Positions 12,006 through 25,130 of a DNA stretch of 64,000 nt are shown here, piece after piece. The DNA comes from Thamnaconus septentrionalis (lineage: Eukaryota > Chordata > Actinopteri > Tetraodontiformes > Monacanthidae). Location of the stretch: contig CM020511.1 in assembly GCA_009823395.1 (NCBI GenBank), forward strand, positions 10,452,001 to 10,516,000, given 5' to 3'. Position 1 is the stretch's first letter. Every line of letters starts with the position of its first letter. The position numbers and the translations under genes are program-made. The notes beneath the pieces were generated by a model. The model ran no database searches, was not told the DNA's origin, and worked only from the letters and a program-made list of their open reading frames with translations.

Positions 12006-15000
12006 AAAAAAAAAATGACAGGAGACACAAACATACACACATGCAGACCTGACTTGGTAACCTATTTTCTATTTGAATGTAGAATTCTGCTGCTTTCCCA
12101 TCAAAGCATTATTGAAATATTTGACCAACACTTTCCCAACCTTTTGGTGTACAAATCAGTTCCTTTACTTGTCACAAGAGCTGGTGGCACTCTGGAAAAA
12201 AAAGAAAAGCACGGGGGGAAAAAAACTACAGCAATCTGGCTGAGCTCGCTGTGTCCCGTCACTGTGATTCTTTCTCCACAGAGCCATCCCTCAGAGCTTT
12301 TATCAAAGTTGTTGGCTTAAAATAACACTGAGCTTGTTTTTTCTCGCAGAGATAAACTGACATGCTTTGGTCTGGGTTAGATGGAAAATGTCATCTTTGG
12401 GAGTCATCGAAACCAAATAAGTCGGCGCCAAATGTTGAAATTGACTTCAGATGCACAATCAGCGACGATCAAGCTGCAGCTAACTAGCAGGGAAAAGACG
12501 GTAGTAGAATCTATTTTCCGCTAAGCGTTATTGCACTGTAATGCCCCACCCCTCTTCTAATATTACACATATATTTCCTCCTCTGGTAATGTATCCATTT
12601 CCTCCCCCTTCCTTTCCCCTCCTCCTCTTTGTCGGGGTGTGTCCATCCATCTTGGCGTCTGGCGAATAGACGGGGGCTTCCCATCGCACTCAGCGGTGGA
12701 GCTGTCCAGCCAGCACTCTCCCTCATTACCCCTATGCTTCTTCTTCCTGAAAATGCACTTTTAAAGCACCTTAATTGCATTGGGGAGATAACCCCGTGGG
12801 CGCGAGACAGGAAGCCTGGTCATATAGAGCTTTAAGGGGCTGGATGGGTGGAGTGTCTGTGTTAGGATGGGGAGGGCGGAGGACCGAGGCTCTTTGCGTC
12901 AAATCAATGGCCCATCCAGAGGCTAATGCAGCTCTGGGCAACTCCTCAGGAAGCATTAAGACTATTAGTGCAGGACTGGCAGCAACGCACAAGCACACAC
13001 ACACACGCGCACGCATTTAGACACTGTACCGTCTGTCTTTCACTGTCTTTCACTTTCTGCACACATACACAGACACACATCTAAATGCATTCACTTTATC
13101 TGAGCACGGGGGAGGGCTGAAATTTCTGAGTCACATACGGGCAATCAGGCCCAACTTTAGATCGCCGAGTACAGGAGTGAGAAGACCAACAGCACACTGA
13201 CAGTCATGCCTGCATCAGAAGTGCTAATATGTCCACCAGCAGAAATAGTTCATGTTTATTTTTTTTCATTTTGTCCGTCGCGTCCAAGACGTACTCGGAC
13301 GTGTTTTGAGTGCATACACAAAATCAAAGGTGATTCATGATTTGCTCATGTATGTAAAAACACACACATTTGGAGCTTCTCAGAAGCAATATAGACAATA
13401 TCAGAAAAAAAAGTGGTGTAATACAGACCTGAAGTAATGAGTTCCCATTTGTCATCAACCTCGCCCTTTATTGTGCTCTTGGTTGATATTGGCTCTGCTC
13501 GACTACTGTGACCAGTCCATCTGGCCTGAGGATCCCACCCTAACCAGTCCATTAGTCCTCACTCTCCCACCAAGACCAGTCCATTTCGCCTCTATTGTCC
13601 CACCATAACGGCTCAATTGAGCCACTCTGTCCGTCTTCAATTATTCAATGGATCCTTTTCTGCGTTGTCTCAGGGTGATCGGACCTTTTAGCCTCTGTTT
13701 CTCATCATAAACAGTCTGCGTGCTCTCGGCTTCCAAATTTAACTGATTCATTTTGCTTAAACCGAGCCTTTGAGTGGCTTTCTACCAGTAATCAGTCTGT
13801 CTCCCCTTTTATTGTGACCCACTTCGGACTTGTTGGTTTAACTACAGTATCAACATGGCACAGTTAAGTAGTGACTTAATGAGATAAATGTAACCATATT
13901 GTCAGATACAAAAATACATCATGACCAAACAACCAATAATGCATAGACATTATTAGGGAAATACTGTTTTAGGCACTGAGAATACATCTATGACCTAGGC
14001 TGATGTATACTAATATGCTAAAAAAAAAAAATAATACCATTAAATTAAAAGGTACACATACAGAAAACTCTTGACTTCTATAACACATAGGACACATAAG
14101 AAACATTGGGAAGAAGACACCTCCAAGAAAGCACAAATGCACAAATCAGCAAGGAATCCAAAATGGCATGAAGCGGGAACTGTTTGTATGTATGTATTTG
14201 TTTAAGGTTTGCATGTTTTCCCAATGTCAGTGGCTTCACATGTCTCCATAAATTCAAATTTTGCACCATCATTGCAGCCTATTTGCGCACATCTGAGAAA
14301 AGATAACTGCCCAATCAGGATTTCCCAGTTTCATTCTCTTTGCCTTATGTAAAAAATATAAATGTCCAAGGAACCACTTTTTAACATGTAACTGATTGCT
14401 AGGAGGAATTTATCTGCTCCCACACATACAAAATTACCTTTATTTTTACCTCTATTTCTATTGCTAAAGTAGAATAATTTTTACTTTGGTGACCTGGGAA
14501 TACAAACATGACTTGTGTTGGGAAATGACAACTGGCCATATCAGAAAACAACACTCATACTTCAACTCCGACCCAAGTTAATCGTTCTTCAAGTCATCAG
14601 AAACTGAACAAGCTCACATGGCTTAATTTCACCAGTGCATTAACCTCATGGGAGTTTGTGCCAGGCATTAACAGATAGAACTTGTAAATCTCGCCCGGAG
14701 GCGCGGGGGCCGGAACAAAACGTTTATATTTGATGAGCTTGGCGTGAGAGCAGACTGCTGTACTGCTGTGGGCCAAATTAAGTCCTGACAGCGAAATGTG
14801 AAGCAGCATCATCGCGTCTTTGTTTTCTTCGTCTGGAAATGGTCACGGTCCGGCGAGCACCTGCAAGACTCGGCTCTGCTGCTGCCTGCAGCTCGAGCAG
14901 CGACTCTGCAGACTCTCCGCATCAATTCTCTCACTATCACCGCAAAGTGCCAACCAGTGTCAGCATCACATTTCAACACATGCCATGTCAGGTGGGGGAG

Positions 15001-15570
15001 ACACAGAAGACCCGCACACCGCCCATTAAATATGGACACTGGCCCAGGCGTGCGGCAAATCAGAAATGCACTCAGTGGCCGTTGGCAGGGTTAGACAAGG
15101 ACTAAAACTTAAACTTCAGTGAAGAGATGAGTTTACGAGCCACAGAATCCTCCTATTTCTGCTTAAAAAAAAAAGAAAACAGCCTTCCTCTGTCATTCCA
15201 TTTGACTTCCGTGCAAGGTAAATTGTGCGTGCGCAAATCTCCGACGCCTTGCTGCACATTTGAACCGTCGCATGCCTTTACTCTGCTGGCAGCTGAACCG
15301 ACAGAGTGGAAAATTCACTGAGAGAGATGTTTCCCGGCTGTTCCAAACAATGGAGTTGCAGTTTCAGTGGAAGGGCAAGAGCAAACACAGGCATTTCAGT
15401 GAAAAAATGATTCCAACGTGGGCCAGTGTATGGAAAATCCTTAAGCTACAGCCGCGTAAAAGTTCATTATAAACTTTCAGAGAGCAAACAGGAAAATACG
15501 TTGAATCCACCAGAATGTAAATCCAAGATTTTGGCATCTTTTTTTCACCCTCTTTCTTAAATCACAATTC
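12003..15570. other. Gene-free intergenic stretch
   Basis: No recognisable exon on either strand. It holds a GC-balanced stretch (12420-12960) containing the motif run TTAATTGCAT followed by GAGATAAC near 12770-12795, and a short array of diverged 'CCAGTCCAT...TCCCACC' units around 13510-13610. Confidence 0.5.
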
Positions 15571-15760
15571 ATCAATCAATCAACTTATATTTGTACAGTG
15601 CTAAATCACAACCAAAAGCGTCTCAAAGCCGCTTCGTACAATCAGAGGAAAAACCAACTGAGCCCCCGGAGCAAGCAGTGGCCAGGAAAAACTCCCCTGT
15701 GGGAAGAAACCCAGAGCAGATCCAGACTCCAGGGTGCCGTCAACTGCTTATGAAATAAAA
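15571..15760. repeat. Dispersed fish repeat ('AAAAACTCCC...GAAGAAACCCAG' type)
   Basis: Starts ATCAATCAATCAACTTATATTTGTACAG and runs through GGCCAGGAAAAACTCCCCTG and GAAGAAACCCAGAGCAGA. This is a recognisable short interspersed unit seen many times in teleost genomes. The class is not certain from sequence alone. Confidence 0.7.
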
Positions 15761-18300
15761 AAAAAATGCAGAGACAAAAAATGGAGACAACAGAACAACA
15801 CAACAGAGACTACTGAACACATCTCATTGTCGTTTTGCCTTTGTGCTTGCAAAAAGACAACAAATTCAAACCTGCATGTTTGTCTTCAGAATGGTTGATT
15901 TATGTCTCTTCCGCTCTGAGCCCTCAGCCGGCAGGAGATTCCACCTGAAGTTTGACAGTGACGTCCGCAAGGCGAAGGGAAGACAAATGTCTCCTTCTTT
16001 CCAGGCGTTGGATCCCAACAGGCCAGACTTTTGTTTCCAGGTGATTAGCTCCAATGTCTTGCCGACAGAGGCGGGTAGTATGCGTTCGGTCTACAATAAT
16101 GAGTCCAGCACATTGTCGGTACCACTGCAACGCATTCCAGATCCTCGGTATTGACTCTGATTTAATCTTTTGCAAACAGAAGTAGGCTGTCGGCTGCAGC
16201 CTGTTACGCTGTGGTGGTTGCAGGCAGCCAAAAAGTAGCAGCACTTTTGAATACAAATGTATGTTGTTACATTGAAATACTCTTTTAGATATTCCTGCAA
16301 CCCAAATATTATTGCAACCCTCATATTAGCCAGCTAGGCTCCCCATAACAGTGGCTGATCCAGTTAACAAGAGCCAAATCATGCGCCTACTCTTTCATGG
16401 TCTCTGGTGAACTCACTTTAATAACACTTTAATATGTGCAACAAAAGAATCCCAACTTACATGCGGCTCGTATGACTGTCACACACACCAGGACAGGGGT
16501 TATAATATTGCTGTTGTACTACAAGCTTCCTGCTTCATTGTTCATTGTCAGAGCCTTTCCAATGCAATCGATAGAAATGGATCAGTATTTTGTGATGTCT
16601 TCGACCTTACAAAGCACCTTGGCGGGACCCATGAGAGAAATGAGAAATACCTGCTAGCTGTCTGATTCCACTCCTTTTTTTTTTTTTACCCAATTCGTCA
16701 CAACATTGATAGTTTTTGCTCCAAGTTTTTACAGTTATTCATACAAAACATCTACCGTACATACCACTATCTATGTTTGACGATGCCTTTACAGAACTGC
16801 AATGCCAAGTCATCTGCATCAGCTGAGATTCACGTAGATCAAGACTCACTGCATTGCACCCGTCAAAGACAAAAAACAAACAAAGAAAGAACAAGAAAAA
16901 AACAAAACATTTCATCATGATAAACATTGAGAGGTGCTAGGAGAGGATATGGCAACCATTATTACTATTTCACTTTATAAGTGACACTATATTAGTATTG
17001 GTGTCAACATTGCTTCCCAGTTTAATTCATGCACAGTGCCATCTTTTCACACATGTACATATCATTGAAACAAAGAAAGAAAAAACATCAGACATCCACG
17101 GTGTAGTGTGGGCATGGTCTTTAAATAAGAGCCATAGAACTAAAGTGTATTTAGTCATCTGTTGAAAAGCTGTATTAATTGCCATCTGTCTGTGCTACAT
17201 TGTTTCCAAGTCCACTGTTTTCACGAAAATAATATGCTTTGATATGATTTTAAAATAATAATATAACTGAAAAAAAAAGAAGTTATTTTCCTTGTTCAAC
17301 TTCCAACAAGTTCCCCAAAATCAAACAGTCAAGTCAGTGTGGACTTAGTAGGGCGGCGTGGAGGGGTTGGACACAGCCTCCTCTGGAGTCAGGAGTTGCA
17401 GTTGATGTCATCAGCATGGAGCTGTCCGCCTCCATGGTACGCATCTGGTGAAATTCTTATCCTGACATCAAAGATTAGCTTGTCCCTTAGCCACAATAAG
17501 CTTTGTTCTTGAGAAATTCATTTTGGGTCTTTCCTGTCCTCTCTCCTTGCATGTGTGTATTTATCTTTCTCAATAGAGATTGACTTTTCTTTTTTCACCG
17601 GAGGCCGGGGGCTACTGCACTGATCAGGGAGGAACCCATAAATCCAACTCCACTGTTTTGTGTGGTAATGATTGTCAAAGTCGTAGTGGTAGTAGTACTA
17701 GTAGTAGTATTGAGATTTAGGCCTTTAAAGAGATAATAGACTTGTGTGTATACTTGTATTCTGTCACGTTACCCGTGTGCGGCTCATCGTTATTTTACAC
17801 CACTGGATTATTTTGCAGAGTCATGGTGTGGATGGTGTCTGATTTCCCCTTTGCTGCTTCTCTGCTGTACAGGTTGCATTAGATAAATGAAGCCGGTGTG
17901 ATGCGTCTTGTCTCACGTTGCAACGTTGCACCTCTCATCCCCGAGCAGCCGACTCACAAAAAAAACAAAACAACCCATTGTCTCTTGTTGCTGTCGACAG
18001 CCTCTCAGCTCTCTTACTTACGCAGGTTAGTGCGCAGTGGTTGAGGGTGGGGGAAAAAAAATACATTCAAAACGACTTAAAATCAGGGTTTCTCCAATCG
18101 GATCGGTCCAAGTGACTCCAACCCACAATGCATTGCGGCCTCAGACTGCAGACCTCTAACTTGGTGGCTGCTTCCTGTCTTACTTTTTCCCAATGTTTTT
18201 TTTTCCTTTTTTACCTGCGTATCGCTGTCTTCCCGTCCTCTTTTCAACACCCAGCATCCCTGCTTTCAGTCGGGACTCAGCGCCCCCCTCCAACCAACCA
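15761..18300. other. Gene-free intergenic stretch
   Basis: No convincing exon. Mostly AT-rich unique sequence with short A or T runs and a small GTAGTACTAGTAGTAGTA array (17685-17710). Confidence 0.5.
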
Positions 18301-18572
18301 CCACTCCTCACCAGTCACGATGTATTTTTAGGGCGTGTTTTCTCTCCGTTTTGCACATAACCCGACACAGCGCGGCTTTACATTGATTTCCCTCCCCTTC
18401 CACTCCCTCCCCGTCTGTCTCACGCACGTCTCCCTGCGCTTCCCTCAGCGCTCCCCCTCCGTTTTCTTCGCGCTATAGCGCTCTCCTCCTGCACCTGTTC
18501 TCCTCCATCCCTCCTTCCTCTCCCTCCTTCTCCTTTTCTTTCTTTCTTTTTTTTCTTTCCAAATTCGTTCTC

Positions 18573-18576
<4 letters not shown>

Positions 18577-18615
<39 letters not shown>
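18577..18615. repeat. (CTG)13 microsatellite
   Basis: Thirteen uninterrupted CTG units. Confidence 0.95.
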
Positions 18616-18616
<1 letters not shown>

Positions 18617-18751
18617 CACTTTGCAGTCTACCCAGCGCCCCTGCCTCTGCTCAGCCGTGCCTATCGCTCGGCTCTCGCTGCTTTCATATTCACTGTGCCA
18701 TGTCACAGCGGCAGAGACCTGCCACGAGCACAATCTGCGGGTACCTGCATG

Positions 18752-18753
<2 letters not shown>

Positions 18754-18800
<47 letters not shown>

Positions 18801-18808
18801 GTGCGTGC
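18754..18808. repeat. (GT)n microsatellite
   Basis: About 21 GT units followed by GCGTGTGTGCGTGC variants. Confidence 0.95.
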
Positions 18809-18899
18809 ATTGTGTATCCTGTGGGGTGAAGGCACAAACAACAACCGCGGGCTAACAAACAGTATTTTTCCACCAGCGCTAAAACACACAGCCATCCAC

Positions 18900-18901
<2 letters not shown>

Positions 18902-18956
<55 letters not shown>
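18902..18956. repeat. (GA)n microsatellite
   Basis: GA run of about 55 bp with one A insertion near 18944. Confidence 0.95.
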
Positions 18957-19529
18957 GAGGATGAAAGACGAGGCAGAGGAGAGTTAAGAGAGACCCAGAC
19001 GGTGTTAAAAATACATCTCTGCTCCAGATCCCGTTTTATGCCTCTCTTTAATTCTTTTGTTGCCCAACGCGAATCTCCGGATTCTCGGCGGCGACCCGAA
19101 GCAAGGACGGTCTGCGGATGATTCGCTCTCTTTTCACTGTGGCGCAACTGCGTTGGCGTGTTTGGCGTGCGATGTTCAGCAGCAGCTTATGGCAGGAGAG
19201 CGTATTGCAAATAATGTTAATGTGCACTCCAGTTTTCTATAAGGTCCCTGTTTCCTCTACCAGCTGCGACATCAGAGTGAAAATCTAGCACGTCATTGTT
19301 CTCGGCTACGCAGTGGTGGCGTACACTTTTATCTAAGTATTTGCTTCATGGCCACTTTAATGTGTGAAATGTTCAGTTGCTTTAATTTATTTTTTTGCGA
19401 TTGAATTTGACTCTCATTTCACCAGGCACTTTGTTTGAGGTCATAGAATCTCATCGAAGGCCTCATCAAACCAGCACCATCAGGTGGGACACAAAGATGA
19501 GAGTACAGACGTGAACAAAAGATACAAGT

Positions 19530-19835
19530 CAGTCAATCACATGGCAGCAACTCGGTGCATTTAAGCATGTAGAGGAGGTAATGTGACTGGCCTGAGTTCT
19601 AAGTATGAAGGGTGTTTACGTGACTTTGAATGTGGCATGATTATTGTTGTAGCCAGACGGGCTGGATTGAAACACAAACTGCTGATATTCTCTTGCTGAT
19701 TTTCAGGTGCAATCATTTCTACCATCAATAGGATGAAATAAAACATACAGTCCGCTGCGGTTGCGTGGTGGACAGTGTCAGAGGAGAATGGACTGGCTGT
19801 GGAGCATGTTGCTAGTACAGTACTGGTGGTTCCAA
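19530..19835 (+). pseudogene. Degenerate Tc1-like transposon fragment (transposase N-terminal region)
   Basis: The segment reads AATCACATGGCAGCAACTC, a typical sequence upstream of a fish Tc1-like transposase. It then encodes a recognisable helix-turn-helix stretch, DFECGMIIVVARRAGL (from about 19630), followed by a stop and frameshifts, and later the nucleotide motif GTCAGAGGAGAATGG. Tc1-like transposases bind the inverted repeats through paired helix-turn-helix domains. The DDE catalytic core is absent. This is a dead, 5'-part-only remnant with no neighbour relationship to the two genes. Confidence 0.75.
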
Positions 19836-20760
19836 TGGTAGGAGTGAAGCTTAGCTGGTAGGTCTTAAATCTCACTGAATTAGGGAGCAGTTGTTTCCTT
19901 TGTGAAGAAGGACAGAACTGCGATGACCTTGTTAATCTGCAACAGTTTAGCTAGGCGAGAAACCACCATGACCACTGATGAAATCCAATCTAATTAGCAT
20001 GTTTGGAACGACAGACAGTCCGTTGCATCACTTTTGAAGTTCTTCTAAATGGTGATTCACCTTCTAAATGGTGTGTTAGTGCCGTTAGTCCTGCATGTCA
20101 GGTTATGGTAAATCAAATCCAGGACCGTGTTGACAACTTGCTGACAACCTGTCAACTACTTACGCTCACGTCTCAGACTGAGCAAATCTCTTTCTCACCA
20201 ATTTGCAATAAAGCCTTTATTTAAAAGAAAACAAACAAACAAAAGCCTGAAAGCCATTCCACTTCCCTTTTCTCCACCTTTATCGGTTCCTCCTGATGAT
20301 CCAGCTGGGCTGCAATCCTTCGGGCACTTGAGAGAGTAGACTGGCCCCATTTGTCATCTTGGCAGGAGGACTTTTATATCAGCTGCACTTGGACTCTGTT
20401 GTGTAGTGGACAGAGCCCAGGCCCAGCCTTCCAAATACGGCCATTCTTTCACTATTATGCATTCATAACGTGGAAAGAAGCACAAACACGTTCATGTTGC
20501 TTTATCGTACACAAGTACAGCAAGCATTGTTGTACGGTGCTGAATATTAAAACATGTCCTGCATGCATGTCCTGGTCTTGTGGTTTTGAATGGAGGAAAT
20601 ACAGTAGTTGTATACAGTGAGGCATTTTAACATTAATCTTGCTTCAGGAAATCAAACAGGGAAAAAATCATTCTCTTTCAGAAGAACTAAGAAGAACTAT
20701 CCTTTTCTTTCCTCACTAAAGTTTTTACTTAGTTAACCAAGGTCTACTGTATGCATTTCC

Positions 20761-21192
20761 TTAAAGGTCCAGTGGCTAATATTTAGCTTGACTTATTATT
20801 TCTATATTGGTAAAAGCTTAAAATACCGCCAATAAATACATTAATGAATGTAATTTGGTTCTACCACCCTTAGAAAAGTTCTCATATGAGAATATGAATA
20901 GATCAAGGGTCTTGTTCCCAGTTAGATGCCATCTTGCACCGCTATATTTTAAGGAAGCCTGGCATGGACCATCCAGCTGCCTGACAGCGCGTTTCGTATT
21001 CAGGGTGAACGATTGCATCCTCAAATAAGCCAATGGAGAAGAAAGTGGACAAGGTATCCAGGGTGTGCAGGCCACCGTAGCTCACTGGCAGGTTCAAGAG
21101 GAGGAGGGAGAGGGAAAGACGTTGCAATGTAACCACTTGATGCCACTGTTTATTCTTCAAAATCTCCAAATACTACACACTTAACCTTTAAA
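20761..21192. repeat. Short inverted-repeat DNA element, family A copy 1
   Basis: Left end TTAAAGGTCCAGTG (20761-20774); right end ACACTTAACCTTTAA. The interior shares a block (about 20930-21190) with copies at 25543-25858 (opposite orientation) and 52850-53163. That block includes GCCATCTTGC, CAGCTGCCTGACAGCGCGTTT and AATCTCCAAATACTACACAC-like sequence. The TTAA-flanked ends suggest a TTAA-targeting element, but this is inference. Confidence 0.7.
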
Positions 21193-22506
21193 ATCGACAA
21201 TTTAACCTTTCATCGGAGACCCTAATATTTTTTTAAGGTCGAGCAACAACTGATGCAGCCAAGACAGAATCACATTTTCTTCTGCAAAACTTAAGAAAGA
21301 GTAACAATTTCCTGGTCAGGGAAAATGACGGAAAAGTCTTTAGAGATAATGAGTTCTTCACATTTGTACATTGTGCTTGATGTCTTTTGAAATGTTTATT
21401 AACTTGACAAAGAACTAAGTGTGTCACAAACACACACAAACAACTAGTCTGCATGAAATAAATGTTACGTTTCCCTTCATGGGCCAATGTAGAGAGACAA
21501 GACTAAAAACCCCTTAACGTGAATTTCTTCGTCTGCTTTTCAAAAGGCATGAAAGTCATTTGCGACGCACAAAAAAGTTGTGTTTGTGTTTTTGTGTGTA
21601 TCTGTGTGCCTCTAGTAAACCAGTTAATTAATCTGGTTGACAGCGATGACACTGCTGTTGCCAACGTGGAATGACAATAAGACAAACTGCACATTGTTTG
21701 TATCACAGTAATTGTCTCCTGTCAACTGTTAACAGCTTTTTGAAAATAAAACCAAGACAAACATACGCTACTATACAATTTCCTACTGCGATATTTGTAT
21801 GTAAATAAGTTGATCCAAGGAATGAGAAAGAGGAAGGAGGTCCCGCTTGATTTACAGCAATGCCAACCAACATTTATTTATGTGCTTTGTGTTGCTGACT
21901 GAATGCCAAAGTAAGTTGAATCAAAGACGACTGAATCAATTCTGTGCAATATCTAAAAAAAAAAATTACTTTTTCACTTATGTGTCCCGTCAACAGCGGG
22001 TGTGCAGACAACAAATAGACATTTTTATTCCAGCGCCAGCACCCAAACTGCCAATCACAGCCTTTGATTACTGTTCTTACACACCCGAGTGAAAGAAAGG
22101 ACAAAACAGTTGAAATACCTTCAGCTGCTATCAGTGGGCATGCAGCTTCGGTGGACCTTTCACACAGTCAAGTGCAAAAAGTGTGTGCTACTCTTACGAG
22201 CTCAACTTATAAGCTCGACCTGCTGTCATACACATAAAGCAGCTCAAATTCTGAGTCAGGAACGAAAATGGAAGGCGTAAGTCAAAACATTAGACCTGCA
22301 CTTTGCCACCACGGAATGGTACATTCTTCTTACTCCTTTTTGTTTTTTTGCCTTGTGTACATATATAAGCATGTCATTAAAGGTCTCCTATTACGGACAT
22401 TTCAAGATTTAATAAATGAATTCTGGTTGTCTGCTTCCAACAACAAATTAAGGTTTGTTTGGTCAAGAAATTCCTACTTTCAGCTGTACAAACCAAGGGT
22501 TTCTCT
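21193..22506. other. Gene-free intergenic stretch
   Basis: AT-rich unique sequence. Open frames are short and show no family resemblance. Confidence 0.5.
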
Positions 22507-22508
22507 AG

Positions 22509-22969
22509 CTGCGTTTCCATTCTAGATTTTCGCAAAATAAAAGCGATATTTCTGAAAGTACAATTGCGATTTGCAGGTATTTCCAGTGAATGGTGCGAAG
22601 CGCATAAACCGTAATTCTCGTAAAATCTCGTCCCGTGAGATTTCGAGGATTACGTTTGTTTGCTGTCAAGAATGGTTGTTATATTTTTGTCTTTGATTAC
22701 TTACTAGAAAATATTCTGTCGCCTCCTGCCCAATCATAACGCACCATTTTCACTTGAAGTGAACTGGTCGCGTGACCCCGTACGTCACATCCGGTGACGT
22801 ATAAATGCGAAAAAAGTGTTTCCATGACACTTTTGCGATATACCTCTATATCGATACGTCCATGAAGCACCTCATGAGAGCGTAAAAACCTGATAGCGAT
22901 ATTTGAGAGTTGTTTTTTTTTTCTTCAAAGTTTAGGTGTTGTGCAATGCTAGGGTTAATGGAAACGCAG
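22509..22969. repeat. DNA transposon with 13-bp perfect terminal inverted repeats
   Basis: CTGCGTTTCCATT (22509-22521) is matched exactly by its reverse complement at 22957-22969. The interior is rich in GCGAT/ATCGC and TCTCGTAAAATCTCG motifs and has no coding frame. It is a non-autonomous element of about 460 bp. A target-site duplication is not clear. Confidence 0.75.
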
Positions 22970-24400
22970 GTTCTCACTCAGCCTGAAGAGGTGGTTTTAA
23001 CTCTATCCCCCCCTCCCCTACCTGTTTCATCCTCCTCCTTGGAGTAGCTCACCTTGTGACTGGCCAGATGCTCACTGCTCGTGCTAGCTAGTGGAGAAGA
23101 TTAGACTAGCTGTCATGCGGTGACGCCTCACCCCGATTTTTTTTTTTTTTAAAGTCTGCAGATGATACAATAATCAGCTCGATTTGTGATGCAGGAAGCC
23201 CCTTGAATCTCAGCAGCTTGTTTCAGTGCAGTAACATGTAAAAAGTCAGCCCACCTGGAATCGTAAGTTGTCATTTTTCATACTTGCCTCTATAAAGCGC
23301 ACAAGGCGCCGCATCTTCTTCTTCAGGAATCAGCTCCAGGGGGACATTACAGCAGTGGGTGGGTTTTATTTCTCTTCTTCATCACCCTGTGATTCTGTGG
23401 TACGTGTGCTGGCACAGGAGGATAGCGATGATTCACAGAGGCCTGGGCCATGGTGAGAAGACATGGGTAAGCATTCAGCGGGGGGTGGGGGGAACTGTTT
23501 TAACAAGCCCTTTAATGGCCTCAGTCCCCCGGTGTTTGATATTTTAAGGCATCACATCCCATCTGGGGCTGGAAGTCGCTAACGGCACCTCGGAGCGAAG
23601 CCGCTACTACCGAGTTTGCTGTGTCACAGTGGCTGACACACCAAATGATGACTCCATGTCGTGGTGGTGCCACTGATCTCATTGTGCTGAGGTCACGATT
23701 GACTAAACCTTTGATGATGAGGAGGAGGAGGATGAGAAGGAGCACATTTCCCAGAGGGTATTGGTCCTTTTTTCTCCTGGCAGCTGGGGTGTGGAAGGCG
23801 ACTGTGGCTGACTTCACTGTGACATCGTTTTCTGTTTCATGACCCTATGACGGTATTATATGTTATAATATAATTGTTGTGTTTATTAATATGTGTAAAA
23901 CACTGCCTAAGCAGAAATACAGAAGAAACAGGAGACAAAGAAATGGCTCAAAGCAGAGATATCATTGAAATGAATTTTCATCATTGTGTTTTTCACAAAA
24001 CAGACCATAAAAAATGTATATACATATATTTGCAGTGGTCACAAAGGCAATAAATAAGTATTGGGCAGGTAAACCACACATTGCATGTGGGTATTGTTTC
24101 GCATCGTGCCAAAAGAGGGCGTGCAGTTCACTGCAAAACAAGGACAGGGAAGGATTATCCCTTTACCTCCTCCGAGATCATTCGGAATTGAAGCGAGACC
24201 GCCCTTTTGATCTGCACCCTGATTTTATTAACCTTATGTTCACGCCTGCTCTTAACTCAAAAACACGGCAGTGTTCGACTGGGTCCAAAGCAGGTGTGAA
24301 AGCATCTGTGGTCATCAGCGTATATGAATGTAAAATCCAAGGGCAAAGCTTGACTGTCACAGTCTGAATGGTAATGCGGTTATTCGAGCTATCTGCGCGT
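22970..24400. other. Gene-free intergenic stretch
   Basis: No recognisable exon. A GATGAGGAGGAGGAGGATGAG purine run lies at about 23713-23737. Confidence 0.45.
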
Positions 24401-24406
24401 TTACAT

Positions 24407-24495
24407 GCATGTGTGTGTGTGTGTGCGCGTGTGTTTATGCAATTTGTGTGTTTTTAACGTGTGTGTGTGTGTGTGTATGCGTACGTGTGTGCATG
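24407..24495. repeat. Interrupted (GT)n microsatellite
   Basis: Two GT blocks (about 24410-24434 and 24459-24477) separated by a non-repeat spacer. Confidence 0.9.
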
Positions 24496-24939
24496 GTAAG
24501 TTACAGAAGGTCTGGCCTGCCCGAGGGCGGTACTCACGTCTCGGTGCGAGAGATACGGGGGTGGCAGTGGCGCGCAGCCCTAGAGGACACACTGTCTGAG
24601 GTCTGAGACGGAGGGAGGACGGAGAAAAGAGAGAGAAAAAGAGAGAGCGAAAAAAGATGTTTGCACACATACACGGTCTGGCGGATGGCAACTGGGGAGT
24701 GCCTAAAAGAGGGAGGGGAGGAGGGGTGAGAGAGGCTGAGGAGAGTGTGGGAGATAAGCGCCTTAGAGGGTGGGAAAGATAAGAACAGATAGTGGGGGAG
24801 GAGGAGGAGGAGGAGGAGGGGAAAAAGGGAAAGCGCAGGGGCCAAAAGTGAGCATTCGAGACAGACAGACCGACCGACGCAGGAAGAGAGAGGAGAGAGA
24901 CACAGAGGAGGCGAGAGGCTGAATTTAATAAATTAGATC

Positions 24940-25130
24940 AGGCGCCTTGCCGGTTTCCTAGCAACCCAGACAAGACGAGCCTGGTCTGGCCGGGTCTGCC
25001 CTCCGCCTCCCTCCGCCTTCCAACCAGTCCACCACCCCACCCCCACCTCCCCACACCCCCGCCCTCCCCCCACCTCCTGATGCAGCAGCGCTGGATTCAC
25101 TCACCGTTGCCCAGAACTATATTTAGAAGC
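24940..25130. promoter_or_regulatory. Candidate conserved non-coding element with MEF2 and RFX-like motifs
   Basis: GGTTTCCTAGCAACC (24952-24966) is close to an RFX X-box. CTATATTTAG (25117-25126) fits the MEF2 consensus YTAWWWWTAR exactly. The sequence is GC-balanced and not recognisably transposon-derived. Function is an inference from motifs only. Confidence 0.3.

Larger units (their letters stand above)
18301..19240. other. CpG-containing, pyrimidine-rich region with stacked microsatellites
   Basis: Higher GC than its surroundings, with several CpGs and a CGCGCTATAGCGC palindrome near 18468-18480. Three simple repeats are packed into 400 bp: CTG, GT and GA. A long open frame on the minus strand exists only because these repeats lack stop codons. 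The composition resembles a promoter or 5' untranslated region, but I find no coding exon next to it. Confidence 0.4.

Noticed and set aside
18473..19147. 224-codon minus-strand open frame
   Set aside because: It spans CTG, GT and GA microsatellites that lack stops and reads as poly-Ala, Thr-His and Ser-Leu runs. No domain is visible.
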